Assembly (NCBI GenBank): GCA_900766135.1
Contig: CAAFUF010000024.1
Coordinates: 99,426-163,425 of the forward strand
DNA from: Paenibacillaceae bacterium
GTDB taxonomy: Bacteria; Bacillota; Bacilli; Paenibacillales; Paenibacillaceae
Reading direction: 5' to 3'
DNA: 64,000 bases
In this document: one piece after another, positions 17,240 to 26,253 of the stretch
How positions within the stretch are numbered: position 1 is the stretch's first letter
How the letters are laid out: each line of letters opens with the position of its first letter
The notes under the pieces: generated by a model
Database searches by the model: none
Told to the model about the DNA's origin: nothing
What the model saw: the letters and a program-made list of their open reading frames with translations, nothing else
Translations under genes and position numbers: made by a program

Positions 17240-18274
17240 ATGAAAAAAACAACTTGGATAGCTGGAGTGATCCTTTTGCTCACCGTGGCCTTGACGGCTT
17301 GCGGAGGAGAAAAAGAAGGAGGGGCGGCCAACGGCGCAAGCGACGCGAATCAAGCCGTGACCGCCGTCGAGGCCAATGCCGCCGCTGGATCGAATGCCGG
17401 CGGGACCGAGCAGGCCGCGCTGCAAACCGAAGGGCCTCGGACGATTCAATACCTGGACAAAAGTTACGAGGTTCCCGCTAACGTAGAACGGATTGTCATC
17501 ACCGGCGCGATGGAAGCCATGGAGGATGCGTTGGTACTGGATGTTCATCCGGTTGGCGCCATCACTTACAGCGACGCGTTTCCGGAACGGTTCTCCACGA
17601 TTACGGACGGTGCGGAATCCATCGGCGAGAAGACTCAACCGAATTTCGAAACGATTTTGCAACTGAAACCGGATCTTATTCTCGGTTCTACGAAATTTCC
17701 GGAGGAGGTTTCGGAGCAGCTGGTCAAAATCGCTCCGACGATCCTGGTCTCTCATCAGGCCGTAAATTGGGAGGATAATTTGCGCCTTCTGGCGGAAGTG
17801 ACGGGCAAGCAAGATACCGCCGAGCAGGTGATCGCCGGCTATAAAGGGAATCTCGAAGGGGCCAAAGCCGAATTGACCGAGAAATTGAAGGATCAAACCG
17901 TAATGGCGATCCGCATTCGTACGGGGAAGCTGTTTATTTATCCGGAAAGCGTATTTTTCAATCCCATCCTGTACGGAGATCTTGGTTTGAAAGCACCGGC
18001 CGAGGTTAGCGCGGCGAAAGCTCAGGAGGAAATTACCATCGAACAGCTGGCGACGATCAATCCCGACCAATTGTTCATTCAGTTTGCCGCGGATGAGAAT
18101 AAGGAAACGGAAACCGCATTGGACGAGTTTCTAAAGAACCCGATCGTCAAGAACGTCGCCGCGGTGAAAAACGATAAGGTGTTCGTTAACGTCATCGATC
18201 CGCTGTCGGAAGGCGGGCCGGCGTGGAGCCGCATCGAGTTTCTGAAAGCGGCGTTGGAACGGCTCTCCGAATAG
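17240..18274 (+). CDS. feuA: Ferric siderophore-binding lipoprotein, FeuA-like
   Basis: A 344-residue class III solute-binding protein. Residues 1-21 form a lipoprotein signal peptide with lipobox LTAC (Cys21), followed by a low-complexity Gly/Ala/Asn linker to about residue 60. The mature domain has ERIVITGAMEAMEDALVLDV and NFETILQLKPDLILGSTKF, typical of the cluster 8 Fe-siderophore binders. By synteny with B. subtilis it should bind ferri-bacillibactin or related triscatecholates. It is the first gene after a perfect Fur box; the permease gene follows after 3 bp. Confidence 0.87.
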   Translation: MKKTTWIAGVILLLTVALTACGGEKEGGAANGASDANQAVTAVEANAAAGSNAGGTEQAALQTEGPRTIQYLDKSYEVPANVERIVITGAMEAMEDALVLDVHPVGAITYSDAFPERFSTITDGAESIGEKTQPNFETILQLKPDLILGSTKFPEEVSEQLVKIAPTILVSHQAVNWEDNLRLLAEVTGKQDTAEQVIAGYKGNLEGAKAELTEKLKDQTVMAIRIRTGKLFIYPESVFFNPILYGDLGLKAPAEVSAAKAQEEITIEQLATINPDQLFIQFAADENKETETALDEFLKNPIVKNVAAVKNDKVFVNVIDPLSEGGPAWSRIEFLKAALERLSE

Positions 18275-18277
18275 ACC

Positions 18278-19291
18278 GTGCGCAGCTTCAAATGGAAGGC
18301 TTGGACCCTTAGCGGATTGGCTCTTGTGGTGATGGCAGTCACGGTAGTCCTCTCCGTGTCGCACGGTACAAAGCCGATCAGCCATGAAACAGCCTGGGAC
18401 GCCCTCATTCGGTTCGATGAGGGGAACGTCGACCATCAAATCATCCGTACTTCGCGGATTCCGAGGGCGATCGGTGCGCTGCTGATCGGTGCGCTGCTCG
18501 CCGCATCCGGGGCATTGATGCAGGGGATGACCCGCAACCCGTTAGCTTCCCCCTCGATCATGGGGATTTCCGACGGCTCGGTGTTTGCGATAACGTTATG
18601 CATGGCGTTCTTGCCGGGCACCAGCAATCTGACGATGGTAGGCTATTCGCTGGCAGGCTCCGCATTAGGCGGGATTCTGGTCTTCGGAATGTCCCGGCTG
18701 CTGCCGGACGGTTCCTCCCCTGTGATGATGGCGGTGCTCGGCACGATTATGGGGACGTTTCTGGGCGGATTATCCCAGGCTTTGGCAAGCTACTATCAGG
18801 TGTCGCAAAATATCAGCTTCTGGTATAACGCCCGGTTACATGGCATCTCGCCGGACATGATCCAGCTCGCTCTCCCGTTCGCCGCGGTTGGCCTGATCCT
18901 GGCATTGTTCATGGCCCGTCCGATTACGGCGCTTTCGCTGGGGGAGGAGATGGCGGCCGAACTCGGAATGAACGTCAGGCTGATCAAGTCGCTAACGATG
19001 CTCAGCGTGGTGATCATGACCGGCATATCCGTGGCGATCGCCGGGAAGATCGCGTTCGTCGGGTTAATCCTTCCGCACATCACGCGTTTTCTCGTCGGGC
19101 CGGATTACCGGCGGATCGTTCCGTTTTCGGCGTTGCTCGGCGCGTTGTTTTTGGGCTGGTGCGATTTGATCAGCCGATTCTTGAACCCGCCATTCGAGGT
19201 GCCGATCGGCGTCGTCACCGCATTGTTTGGCGTGCCCTACTTCCTGTATCTGATCAAGAGGAGAGGAGGGGGCAGGAGTGAAAAGAACTAG
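18278..19291 (+). CDS. feuB: Iron-siderophore ABC permease, FecCD family
   Basis: A 337-residue membrane subunit with about ten hydrophobic segments. ASGALMQGMTRNPLASPSIMGIS and KIAFVGLILPHITRFLVG are the FecCD hallmarks; the latter includes the coupling helix that docks the ATPase. It starts with GTG three bases after feuA, so translational coupling is likely. Its end overlaps feuC by 14 bp. It would form a heterodimeric channel with FeuC. Confidence 0.88.
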   Translation: MRSFKWKAWTLSGLALVVMAVTVVLSVSHGTKPISHETAWDALIRFDEGNVDHQIIRTSRIPRAIGALLIGALLAASGALMQGMTRNPLASPSIMGISDGSVFAITLCMAFLPGTSNLTMVGYSLAGSALGGILVFGMSRLLPDGSSPVMMAVLGTIMGTFLGGLSQALASYYQVSQNISFWYNARLHGISPDMIQLALPFAAVGLILALFMARPITALSLGEEMAAELGMNVRLIKSLTMLSVVIMTGISVAIAGKIAFVGLILPHITRFLVGPDYRRIVPFSALLGALFLGWCDLISRFLNPPFEVPIGVVTALFGVPYFLYLIKRRGGGRSEKN

Positions 19292-20312
19292 CGAGGTTTC
19301 CCGGTTCTGGCTGGCGCTCCTCGGCTGCCTGGTCCTGGCGCTTGTCGGCATCTACATCAGCCTCACGAACGGAACCTTCGACCTATCCGTCCGCGATATC
19401 CTCAAAACGCTGCTACGTATCGATCCGCAGCGGGATCATGACCTGGTTGTCTTTGATTTTCGGCTGCCGCGCATCGCGATTGCGGCCTTGGTCGGCTGCG
19501 GGCTTGGCGTTGCCGGGGCGGTTCTGCAGGGGATTACGCGCAATGGGCTGGCTGACCCGGGCATTCTAGGCATTCATGCCGCCGCAGGTTCGGCAGTGGT
19601 CGTGTTTATGTTCCTGACGCAAGGGACGGTGAAGGGTGCGGGGCTCTGGTCCTTCCTGACGATGCCGATGTTCGGCTGGCTGGGCGGATTTGCCGCGGTC
19701 TGGCTGTTGTATCTGTTTGCCCGACACAACGGATCGATTGATCCCCAGCGCCTGATTCTGGTCGGCATCGCGCTAGGTTCGGGTTTTGGCGCGTTAACGA
19801 TGTACGTTTCCCTGAAAATGAACCCGCAGGATTTCGAGATGGCCACCGTTTGGCTGTCGGGAAGCATTTACGGAGCCAATTGGGAACAAGTGTGGGGGAT
19901 CCTGCCTTGGCTGCTGGTGTTGATTCCGGTCATCTGGCGGAAGGCGGCAGTGCTTGACATCATGCAGCTTCATGAATCAAGCTTCGTTGGACTTGGCGTT
20001 CGCGTCAATGTGCAAAGGCAATGGCTGTTGATCTGCTGCGTCGGGATCATTAGCGCCTGCGTATCTGTGTCCGGGAGCATCGGCTTCGTGGGCTTGATCG
20101 CTCCGCATATCGCCCGGCGTTTCGTCGGCCTGCACTACCGTTATCTCGTACCGGTATGCGGGGGGATCGGCATGGTGATGGTGCTGCTGGGCGATTTTCT
20201 GGGACGCACCGTATTTGCCCCGGCAGAATTACCCGTCGGCATCGTGATTTCGGTCATCGGGGTTCCATATTTCGTCGTATTGTTGTATCGGGCAAAAAGA
20301 GCAAAAGCCTAG
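19278..20312 (+). CDS. feuC: Iron-siderophore ABC permease, FecCD family
   Basis: A 344-residue FecCD permease starting at GTG with a GGGGGCAGGA ribosome binding site inside the end of feuB. AGAVLQGITRNGLADPGILGIH and SIGFVGLIAPHIARRFVG are the family signatures. It is the second half of the permease heterodimer. No ATPase gene follows. In B. subtilis FeuBC works with the ATPase YusV encoded elsewhere, and the same arrangement seems to hold here. Confidence 0.88.
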   Translation: MKRTSEVSRFWLALLGCLVLALVGIYISLTNGTFDLSVRDILKTLLRIDPQRDHDLVVFDFRLPRIAIAALVGCGLGVAGAVLQGITRNGLADPGILGIHAAAGSAVVVFMFLTQGTVKGAGLWSFLTMPMFGWLGGFAAVWLLYLFARHNGSIDPQRLILVGIALGSGFGALTMYVSLKMNPQDFEMATVWLSGSIYGANWEQVWGILPWLLVLIPVIWRKAAVLDIMQLHESSFVGLGVRVNVQRQWLLICCVGIISACVSVSGSIGFVGLIAPHIARRFVGLHYRYLVPVCGGIGMVMVLLGDFLGRTVFAPAELPVGIVISVIGVPYFVVLLYRAKRAKA

Positions 20313-20328
20313 AGGGGGAGATGGTCAG

Positions 20329-21150
20329 ATGAGTCAGGTCGGCAAGAGGCAGCCGTTTCGCATTCCCGGAGCTGAACAATGGACCATGACGAGCCGCTCC
20401 GGTCGCAACTACCGCATCATGTTATGGAAGCCGGATACGGAGGCGCCGGAAGGCGGTTTTCCGGTGATTTACATGCTGGACGCCAACGCTTGCTTTGGTG
20501 CGATGACGGAGGCAGTACGCATGCATGCAAGGGGACCGCACCGGCTGGAGACGGCCGTCGTCGTTGGCATCGGCTATGAGGGGGATCAGCCGTTTGCAAC
20601 GGAACACCGCTTCTATGATTATACGATCCAGGCAGCGGCAGACGAGCTGCCGGAGCGGAAAATGGATGCGCCTTGGCCGGAGACCGGCGGGGCGGATTAT
20701 TTTCTTAGGTTTATCGAAGAGGAGCTGAAACCGGCCATCGAACGGGAGGTTCCGATTGATCGGCAACGCCAAGCGTTGTTCGGTCATTCGCTGGGAGGTT
20801 GGTTTACGTTATACACCCTGTTTATGCGGACTCGCGCATTTCAGGTTTATGCGGCGGGCAGCCCGTCGATTTGGTGGAAAAATCATTATTTACTCCCGGT
20901 CGCTAAACGATGGCTAAACGATCGCGAACTTTTGAACGCCCAAGCAGAAATACCTTTAAGAATATTCCTCGGCATTGGCGGTTTGGAGAAGCCGCATATG
21001 GTCCAAGACGCTAAGGTCATGTCCGAACTGCTGGCATCCGGCATCGCAGGCTTGAACCCGGAAATCTACCAATACGAGGAAGAAACCCATTTGTCGGTGA
21101 TCTTTCCCTTTATCGTCCGAGTTGTCCGAAACTTCTTGAATCCAATGTAA
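20329..21150 (+). CDS. besA: Ferri-siderophore trilactone esterase, BesA-like
   Basis: A 273-residue alpha/beta hydrolase of the Fes/IroE/BesA esterase family. The nucleophile elbow is GHSLGG with Ser154. The early motif PVIYMLDANACFGAMTE matches the oxyanion-forming region, and a late acidic/His pair includes EEETHLSVIFP, with the catalytic His near the C-terminus. It has no signal peptide, consistent with intracellular cleavage of the bacillibactin trilactone to release iron. It is last of feuABC-besA, 16 bp after feuC, and is followed by a strong terminator. A different catecholate ester remains possible. Confidence 0.85.
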   Translation: MSQVGKRQPFRIPGAEQWTMTSRSGRNYRIMLWKPDTEAPEGGFPVIYMLDANACFGAMTEAVRMHARGPHRLETAVVVGIGYEGDQPFATEHRFYDYTIQAAADELPERKMDAPWPETGGADYFLRFIEEELKPAIEREVPIDRQRQALFGHSLGGWFTLYTLFMRTRAFQVYAAGSPSIWWKNHYLLPVAKRWLNDRELLNAQAEIPLRIFLGIGGLEKPHMVQDAKVMSELLASGIAGLNPEIYQYEEETHLSVIFPFIVRVVRNFLNPM

Positions 21151-21157
21151 ATCATGG

Positions 21158-21206
21158 AAAAGAGCCGGCTCTACAGTCTTTCTTTAGACTTTGAGCCGGC
21201 TTTTTT
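21158..21206 (+). terminator. Terminator of feuABC-besA
   Basis: AGCCGGCTC with an inner AGTCT pairs with AGACT and GAGCCGGCT, followed by a run of T. Strong hairpin eight bases after the besA stop. Confidence 0.88.
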
Positions 21207-21298
21207 ATACTTTTTTAAGATTTCATTTAGAAGCGCTTTAGAGCCGGGGGCTAAGCTTAGAGAGGAAGGACAAAAACATAAGGGAAAGGAAGTCGAAG

Positions 21299-22246
21299 AT
21301 GAATCAAAAATGGATCAAACGCGGAGCGGTGTTCGGGATCGGAGCTGCCCTGCTGCTCGGCAGCGGATTGTCCGCCATGGCGGGAACGTCCGGGTACGAA
21401 ACGTACAAATCCGCGATCAAACAGACGTATGCTGCAACCAGCTTAACGAACCAAGGCAGCCTCGTCGTGACCGACAACGGCAAGACGATTGTGAGCGCCA
21501 AACTGAAGATCAAGCTGAACAAAGAGCAGGAGACCTTGAGCGCAAACATCGAGGTGACCGGGGCTTCGGGAACCCAGACGTTCCAAGCGTATAAACAAGA
21601 CGGGAAAATGGTGTTCGTCGTCGGCGACGATTCCGACACTTACCGTGTCCTGCCGCTTGAGGAAGATGAGCAGCGGTTCGGGGACGGGGATTTTAATCCG
21701 CCGCAGCATGCGGAGCAACTGATGGAGGCCTTGATGGGCAATATCAAAGATTTGGCCACCGTGCAGGAGCTGCCTTCCGGCGACAAACAAACCACGCTGC
21801 ATTTGAGCGGCAGCCAAATTCCGGCGATCGTGCAGGCGGCAGGCTCCCTAGCGGCAGGACATATGGCCGCAGCCGACAAGATGATGGAGGAAGGCGGCCG
21901 GGACGCACATAGGGGACACGGCATGATGACCGGGGCATCCTCCAACGCGATGATGTCGATGCATCCTTCCTTGATGGACTTCGATCTCCCGGCCTTAACG
22001 AAGGACGTGAAAGTCGAGGATATCCGTTTTGACGCGGACATTAACAAGGATCAATTTGTGGAGCATCAACAAGGGCAAGTGATCGTCAGCGGAACGGACG
22101 AAGCAGGGCAAGCGCACAAGGTTATCATCACAGCCAGCTTTGATCTGTCCGGCTTTGGCCAAACGACCCCGGATACCGTGGATTTGACCGGGAAGCGGGT
22201 CGAAACGATCGAACGCCGGGAATCTATGCCGCATTGGCATCGTTAA
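21299..22246 (+). CDS. Secreted protein of unknown function with Met/His-rich segment
   Basis: A 315-residue protein with a signal peptide (about 1-28, ending SAMA) and a soluble, mostly beta-strand-like body. Residues 188-222 are unusually rich in Met and His: MM pairs at 195-196, 209-210 and 218-219, and His at 188, 204, 207 and 222. The C-terminus is MPHWHR. Such Met/His clusters are found in copper- or other metal-binding exported proteins, but also occur by chance in flexible loops. AAAGGAAG precedes the ATG. It is followed by an ABC exporter and a two-component system on the same strand. No family was recognised and no function is assigned. Confidence 0.65.
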   Translation: MNQKWIKRGAVFGIGAALLLGSGLSAMAGTSGYETYKSAIKQTYAATSLTNQGSLVVTDNGKTIVSAKLKIKLNKEQETLSANIEVTGASGTQTFQAYKQDGKMVFVVGDDSDTYRVLPLEEDEQRFGDGDFNPPQHAEQLMEALMGNIKDLATVQELPSGDKQTTLHLSGSQIPAIVQAAGSLAAGHMAAADKMMEEGGRDAHRGHGMMTGASSNAMMSMHPSLMDFDLPALTKDVKVEDIRFDADINKDQFVEHQQGQVIVSGTDEAGQAHKVIITASFDLSGFGQTTPDTVDLTGKRVETIERRESMPHWHR

Positions 22247-22320
22247 TAGGGATATAGCCGGATGCCGGGCCAGACGGCCCGGCATTGTTATATAGAACTT
22301 ACCGAGAGGAGTTGAAGCAT

Positions 22321-23079
22321 GTGGATACGCTTTTGGAAGCGCAAGGGGTAAGTAAACGGTTCGGCAACGGGCGCGGGATCGGTAAGGTCAGCTTGAACGT
22401 CAAAGCCGGGGACATCGTGGGTCTGTTCGGGCAGAACGGAGCCGGCAAAACGACCCTGCTCAAAGCGGTTACCGGACTGTGCCGGCCCGACGAAGGCTCG
22501 ATCCGGCTATTTGGCTTCGACCTGAATACGCATTACGAGCAGGCGATGACTCGCGTAGGCTGCGTGATCGAGGCGGCCGACGCGTACGAATATATGACGG
22601 GCAGGCAGAATCTTCGTCAAGCGGCCCGCTACTATCCGGGTCTGCCGGCTACACGGATCGACGACGTGCTGGAGATGACGGGTTTGGCACCTTATCAGCA
22701 TGAGCGGGCGAAGCATTATTCTTTGGGGATGAAGCAGCGCTTGGCACTGGCGGCGGCTTTGCTGCCGGAACCGAAGCTCGTGATTCTCGACGAACCAACG
22801 AACGGGCTGGATATTGAAGGAATGGTGGAGCTTCGCCAAACGATCGCCCGGCTGGCACGCGAAGAGGGGATTGCTTTCCTGATCTCCAGCCATATGTTAA
22901 GCCATCTCGAACCGATCGTGACGACCGTCGGGATCCTTCACGGCGGAGAATTAATCCGTTTCGGCCGCCGTTTTGAGATCGTGCCGCCGGACGTTACGCT
23001 GGAGGATTATTATTTGGACGCAATTCAATCTGCGAAAGGAGCGGAGGTACATGAACGCACTGCTGGCAAGCTGGCGTAA
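22321..23079 (+). CDS. ABC transporter ATP-binding protein
   Basis: A 252-residue ATPase. Walker A GQNGAGKTT lies at about residues 38-46, the signature HYSLGMKQRLALAAALL at about 132-148 and Walker B KLVILDEPTNGLD follows, with switch His in LISSHML. This is the bacitracin/lantibiotic-exporter-like (BcrA) group. The GTG at 22321 is preferred over an upstream TTG (22285) because GAGAGGA precedes it. It overlaps the permease gene by 29 bp, so the two are translationally linked. The pair resembles BcrAB-type or CcmA-type exporters; the substrate is unknown. Confidence 0.88.
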   Translation: MDTLLEAQGVSKRFGNGRGIGKVSLNVKAGDIVGLFGQNGAGKTTLLKAVTGLCRPDEGSIRLFGFDLNTHYEQAMTRVGCVIEAADAYEYMTGRQNLRQAARYYPGLPATRIDDVLEMTGLAPYQHERAKHYSLGMKQRLALAAALLPEPKLVILDEPTNGLDIEGMVELRQTIARLAREEGIAFLISSHMLSHLEPIVTTVGILHGGELIRFGRRFEIVPPDVTLEDYYLDAIQSAKGAEVHERTAGKLA

Positions 23080-23800
23080 CGAAGTGGAGAAGCTGTGGCT
23101 GCGAAAAAGAACCAAAGCGGTACTCGCGTTGGCCGTCCTTGTCCCGGTAATTTTAACGCTGGGCATCGGTCTCCTTGGCCGCGCCTTAGGGCTGACCGCC
23201 GCGCTGGGCGGGCAGGTATCCGTATTAACGCTCAATCTGTTCACCGGCTTCTTGCTGCCGCTCTATCTGTTTATGTCGGCTGCCGATTTGTTTCCCGGCG
23301 AAACCGCCGCACGTACGATGAAGCTCACGCTGGTGCGTCCGGTGAGCCGTGCCAAGCTGTTCGCCGCCAAGGCGCTGGCGCTCGGCTCGGCCGCTGCGGC
23401 AATCTTGGCCGCAGCCGGGATCGCTTCCGCGGTATGCGGTTTACTGTCGTTCTCCGTATCGTCAGTGAGCGAATGGACGGACAGCCTGATCGCCTACACG
23501 GTGTCGATCGTGCCGATGGCCGCGCTTAGCCTGATCGCCGTATGGATTGCGATGTTTTTCGCGAACAGCGCCGCAGCCCTGGGCTCCATGATTCTGGTTT
23601 ACGCCGCTGCGAAGCTGCTGCCGGTTTTGTTCCCGGCCCTTGCGGTCTGGTCTCCGTTCGCCTATACGGATTGGCATGCCCTGTGGGTTGGAAACGGGGC
23701 CGGAGGCGGCAAACTGCTGCAATCGTTTTTCATTTTGCTCGCTTATAGTATGATGGCTTATGTAAGCAGCGTCACCCGCTTTGAACGCAAGTCATTTTGA
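23051..23800 (+). CDS. ABC-2 type membrane permease
   Basis: A 249-residue protein with about six hydrophobic segments, starting at the ATG after GGAGG at 23043-23047. The first TM follows the basic stretch RKRTKAVLALAVLVP. PGETAARTMKLTLVRPVSRAKLFAAKA is the cytoplasmic loop conserved in ABC-2 permeases of the NatB/BcrB kind. It forms a complex with the preceding ATPase and lies 24 bp before the histidine kinase gene. Its likely role is export of, or resistance to, a compound sensed by the kinase. Confidence 0.82.
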   Translation: MNALLASWRNEVEKLWLRKRTKAVLALAVLVPVILTLGIGLLGRALGLTAALGGQVSVLTLNLFTGFLLPLYLFMSAADLFPGETAARTMKLTLVRPVSRAKLFAAKALALGSAAAAILAAAGIASAVCGLLSFSVSSVSEWTDSLIAYTVSIVPMAALSLIAVWIAMFFANSAAALGSMILVYAAAKLLPVLFPALAVWSPFAYTDWHALWVGNGAGGGKLLQSFFILLAYSMMAYVSSVTRFERKSF

Positions 23801-23824
23801 TTCCCTCGAAAGGAACGGCCGCTG

Positions 23825-25354
23825 ATGACGATCCGGTTAAGACTGATTTTATCCTATATTGCGATGGTGTTGATCCCGATTTTTTTAACGTTCCTCACCG
23901 CCATGGTGCTGACGCGCGTTTTCTTTGGCACCGGAGAGGCCGCCGTGAACGGTTCCAACGGTTTTCAGTTTCACGGGCACGCGTTGTCGGAATTTTGGGA
24001 GAAAATCAACGAGCGCGAACAATTGATGAACGGCGTCAAGTTCGTCGCCGAACAGGATCCGGAGCTTTTCGCCGACCCGAAGTTTCTGGCTGAGACGGGG
24101 GAAAAGCTTCAGGGACTTCAAGCCGGTCTCGTGGTCGTGCGAAACGGTCAGGTGGCATTCGCTTCCGCCGATGTGGAGCAAGAAGGCTTGGAAGCGGAAT
24201 TAGCCCGGATCGATGCGGATCAGGAAGGACATTCGGGATGGATGATGGGCCGGGGGCCCGAAGTTGGCGGCCGCTATACGGCAGAGCGCGTAGATTTTGC
24301 CTTTGGCGACCAAAGCGCAGGAACCCTGTACCTCTTATCCGATTTAAATCCGCTTCTGGGCAAAATGTCGCGGTTTATGCCGCTGATGTTTTTTTCGCTG
24401 CTGATCATCATCGCGCTCACCAATCTTCTGCTGACGTTCTTCGTGTCCCGCAGCATCCTTCGCCCTCTATACACGCTCAAACGTGCGGCGGAACGCATCA
24501 AGGAAGGCGAGCTGGACCGTCCGCTCCTCATGCAGCGCAAGGATGAATTCGGCGAAGTGGGGGAGGCTTTCGAGGAAATGCGCGAACGGTTGAAGCACTC
24601 GATCCATTTGCAGCTCCAGTACGAGGAGAACCGGAAGGAGATGCTGTCCAATATTTCGCATGATCTGAAAACGCCGATCACCGGGATCATAGCTTGCGTC
24701 GAGGGGCTGCGCGACCGCGTGGCCGATACGGAAGAGAAACGCGATAAATATATCCGCATGATCGGACAAAAAGCGGACGACATGGACCGGATGATCGAGG
24801 AGCTGTTTCTGTTCTCCAAGCTGGATTTGAAGCGCCTGCCTTTTGATTTTGAGCCGGTGGATGTATACGCCTTTCTGCAGGGGTGCAGCGAAGAATTGAA
24901 GGCGGATCCCCGTTTCGCACAGGTGCAGATCGAATTTAGCGCCGCGGTGGAGTCGCCGCTGTACGTCGCCGCCGACCGGGATAAACTCAAGCGGGTGCTG
25001 ATGAATATTGCCGAAAACAGTTTGCATTATATGAATAAGCCGGACAAACGCATGACCCTGGAGCTCGAAGCCAACCCTCGCGAGGCTATCGTCCGCATCC
25101 GGGACAACGGAGCCGGCATTGACGAAGCGGCGTTGCCAAAGGTGTTCGAGCGGTTCTACCGCGCCGAAGCTTCACGGAGCAGCCAGAGCGGCCGCAGCGG
25201 CAGCGGATTGGGCTTGGCCATCGTTCGGCAAATCATCGAAGCGCATGGCGGCATCGTGCGGGCGGACAGCCGGGCCGGCGTGGGGACGGCGATTTCTTTC
25301 ACGCTGCCAAGGCAGGCGCAAGCACATCCAAGGACGGACGGTGAAGCGAAATGA
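23825..25354 (+). CDS. HAMP-containing sensor histidine kinase
   Basis: A 509-residue kinase. TM1 is at about residues 5-30, with an extracytoplasmic sensor of about 150 residues, TM2 at about 182-205 and HAMP at about 206-260. The H-box is NISHDLKTPITGI with His279, the N-box ENSLHYM, and the G-boxes are RDNGAGID and SGSGLGLAIVRQIIEAHGG. The sensor domain was not recognised. The 3' end overlaps the response regulator gene by 4 bp (ATGA), fixing them as a cognate pair. It probably controls the ABC exporter upstream. Confidence 0.92.
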   Translation: MTIRLRLILSYIAMVLIPIFLTFLTAMVLTRVFFGTGEAAVNGSNGFQFHGHALSEFWEKINEREQLMNGVKFVAEQDPELFADPKFLAETGEKLQGLQAGLVVVRNGQVAFASADVEQEGLEAELARIDADQEGHSGWMMGRGPEVGGRYTAERVDFAFGDQSAGTLYLLSDLNPLLGKMSRFMPLMFFSLLIIIALTNLLLTFFVSRSILRPLYTLKRAAERIKEGELDRPLLMQRKDEFGEVGEAFEEMRERLKHSIHLQLQYEENRKEMLSNISHDLKTPITGIIACVEGLRDRVADTEEKRDKYIRMIGQKADDMDRMIEELFLFSKLDLKRLPFDFEPVDVYAFLQGCSEELKADPRFAQVQIEFSAAVESPLYVAADRDKLKRVLMNIAENSLHYMNKPDKRMTLELEANPREAIVRIRDNGAGIDEAALPKVFERFYRAEASRSSQSGRSGSGLGLAIVRQIIEAHGGIVRADSRAGVGTAISFTLPRQAQAHPRTDGEAK

Positions 25355-26043
25355 AACGAATCTTGATTATTGAGGACGATCCCGTCATCGCGGAGGTGGA
25401 GCGGGATTATTTGCAGGCGAGCGGGTATGCGGCGGATCTCGCCGCGGACGGGGATGAAGGGCTGCGGCTGGCGCTTTCGGAGCCGTATGACCTGATCGTG
25501 CTCGACCTGATGCTGCCGGGCGCGGACGGCTACGAAATCTGCAAGCGAGTGCGCGAGGCCAAGGACATTCCGATCTTGATGGTCTCGGCGAAAAAGGAAG
25601 ATATCGATAAAATCCGCGGACTGGGCTTAGGCGCAGACGATTACGTGAGCAAACCGTTCAGCGTGGGTGAGCTGATGGCCCGGATCAAAGCGCATTTGGC
25701 CCGATATGAACGGCTGACGAGCCATTCCCGCCCGGCTGACAAAGACGAGCTGCGCATTCGCGGCTTGCATATCGATAAAATGTCGCGCAAGGTGTCGGTC
25801 AACGGCACGGAGCTGGCGCTGACGGGAAAAGAATACGATTTGCTGCTGTATTTGGCGATGCATCCGAACCGGGTATTTTCAAAGGATGATTTGTTCGAGA
25901 AGATATGGGGGATGGATTCGCTGGGCGATCTGGCTTCGGTCACCGTCTACATCAGCAAGCTGAGGGAGAAAATCGAGCGGGATCCGTCGCAGCCGCAGTA
26001 TATTGAGACGATCTGGGGCGTCGGTTACCGCTTTAATCTATAG
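25351..26043 (+). CDS. OmpR-family response regulator
   Basis: A 230-residue regulator. The receiver domain (1-120) has acidic residues Glu8, Asp9 and Asp10, phospho-acceptor Asp52 in VLDLMLPG, and Lys in DDYVSKPFS. The winged-helix output (about 130-230) has LTGKEYDLLLYLAMHPNRVF and VYISKLREKIE ending GVGYRF. It overlaps the kinase gene by four bases. The target is presumably the operon beginning at 21299 or 22321, though no repeated binding site was identified. Confidence 0.92.
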   Translation: MKRILIIEDDPVIAEVERDYLQASGYAADLAADGDEGLRLALSEPYDLIVLDLMLPGADGYEICKRVREAKDIPILMVSAKKEDIDKIRGLGLGADDYVSKPFSVGELMARIKAHLARYERLTSHSRPADKDELRIRGLHIDKMSRKVSVNGTELALTGKEYDLLLYLAMHPNRVFSKDDLFEKIWGMDSLGDLASVTVYISKLREKIERDPSQPQYIETIWGVGYRFNL

Positions 26044-26050
26044 TTGAGGG

Positions 26051-26077
26051 GTGACTGGGGAGCATTTCCTCAGTCAC
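26051..26077 (+). terminator. Hairpin after the two-component system
   Basis: GTGACTG pairs with CAGTCAC, with partial inner pairing (GGGGA/TTCCT). Only three T follow, so it may be a weak terminator. Confidence 0.5.
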
Positions 26078-26253
26078 TTTGCACGTATTATCCCTTTTAA
26101 TAAGGGTGCAATCACAAATGCCTGGCGTTGCATTGGGCGTCGTTATGCTCTCGGATCCAAAGGGATAATGTTATAAAGAGGGTATGGTGCTTTGATGGAA
26201 GTTACTATATAATTTTTAGCGGACTATAAATTGATTCAAAGCGAGGGATACCC

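Noticed and set aside
26185..26213. Promoter with TATAAT before the ABC-2 exporter operon
   Set aside because: TATAAT exists at 26208-26213, but the hexamer 17 bases upstream (TGGTGC) is poor, so the call is not supported.
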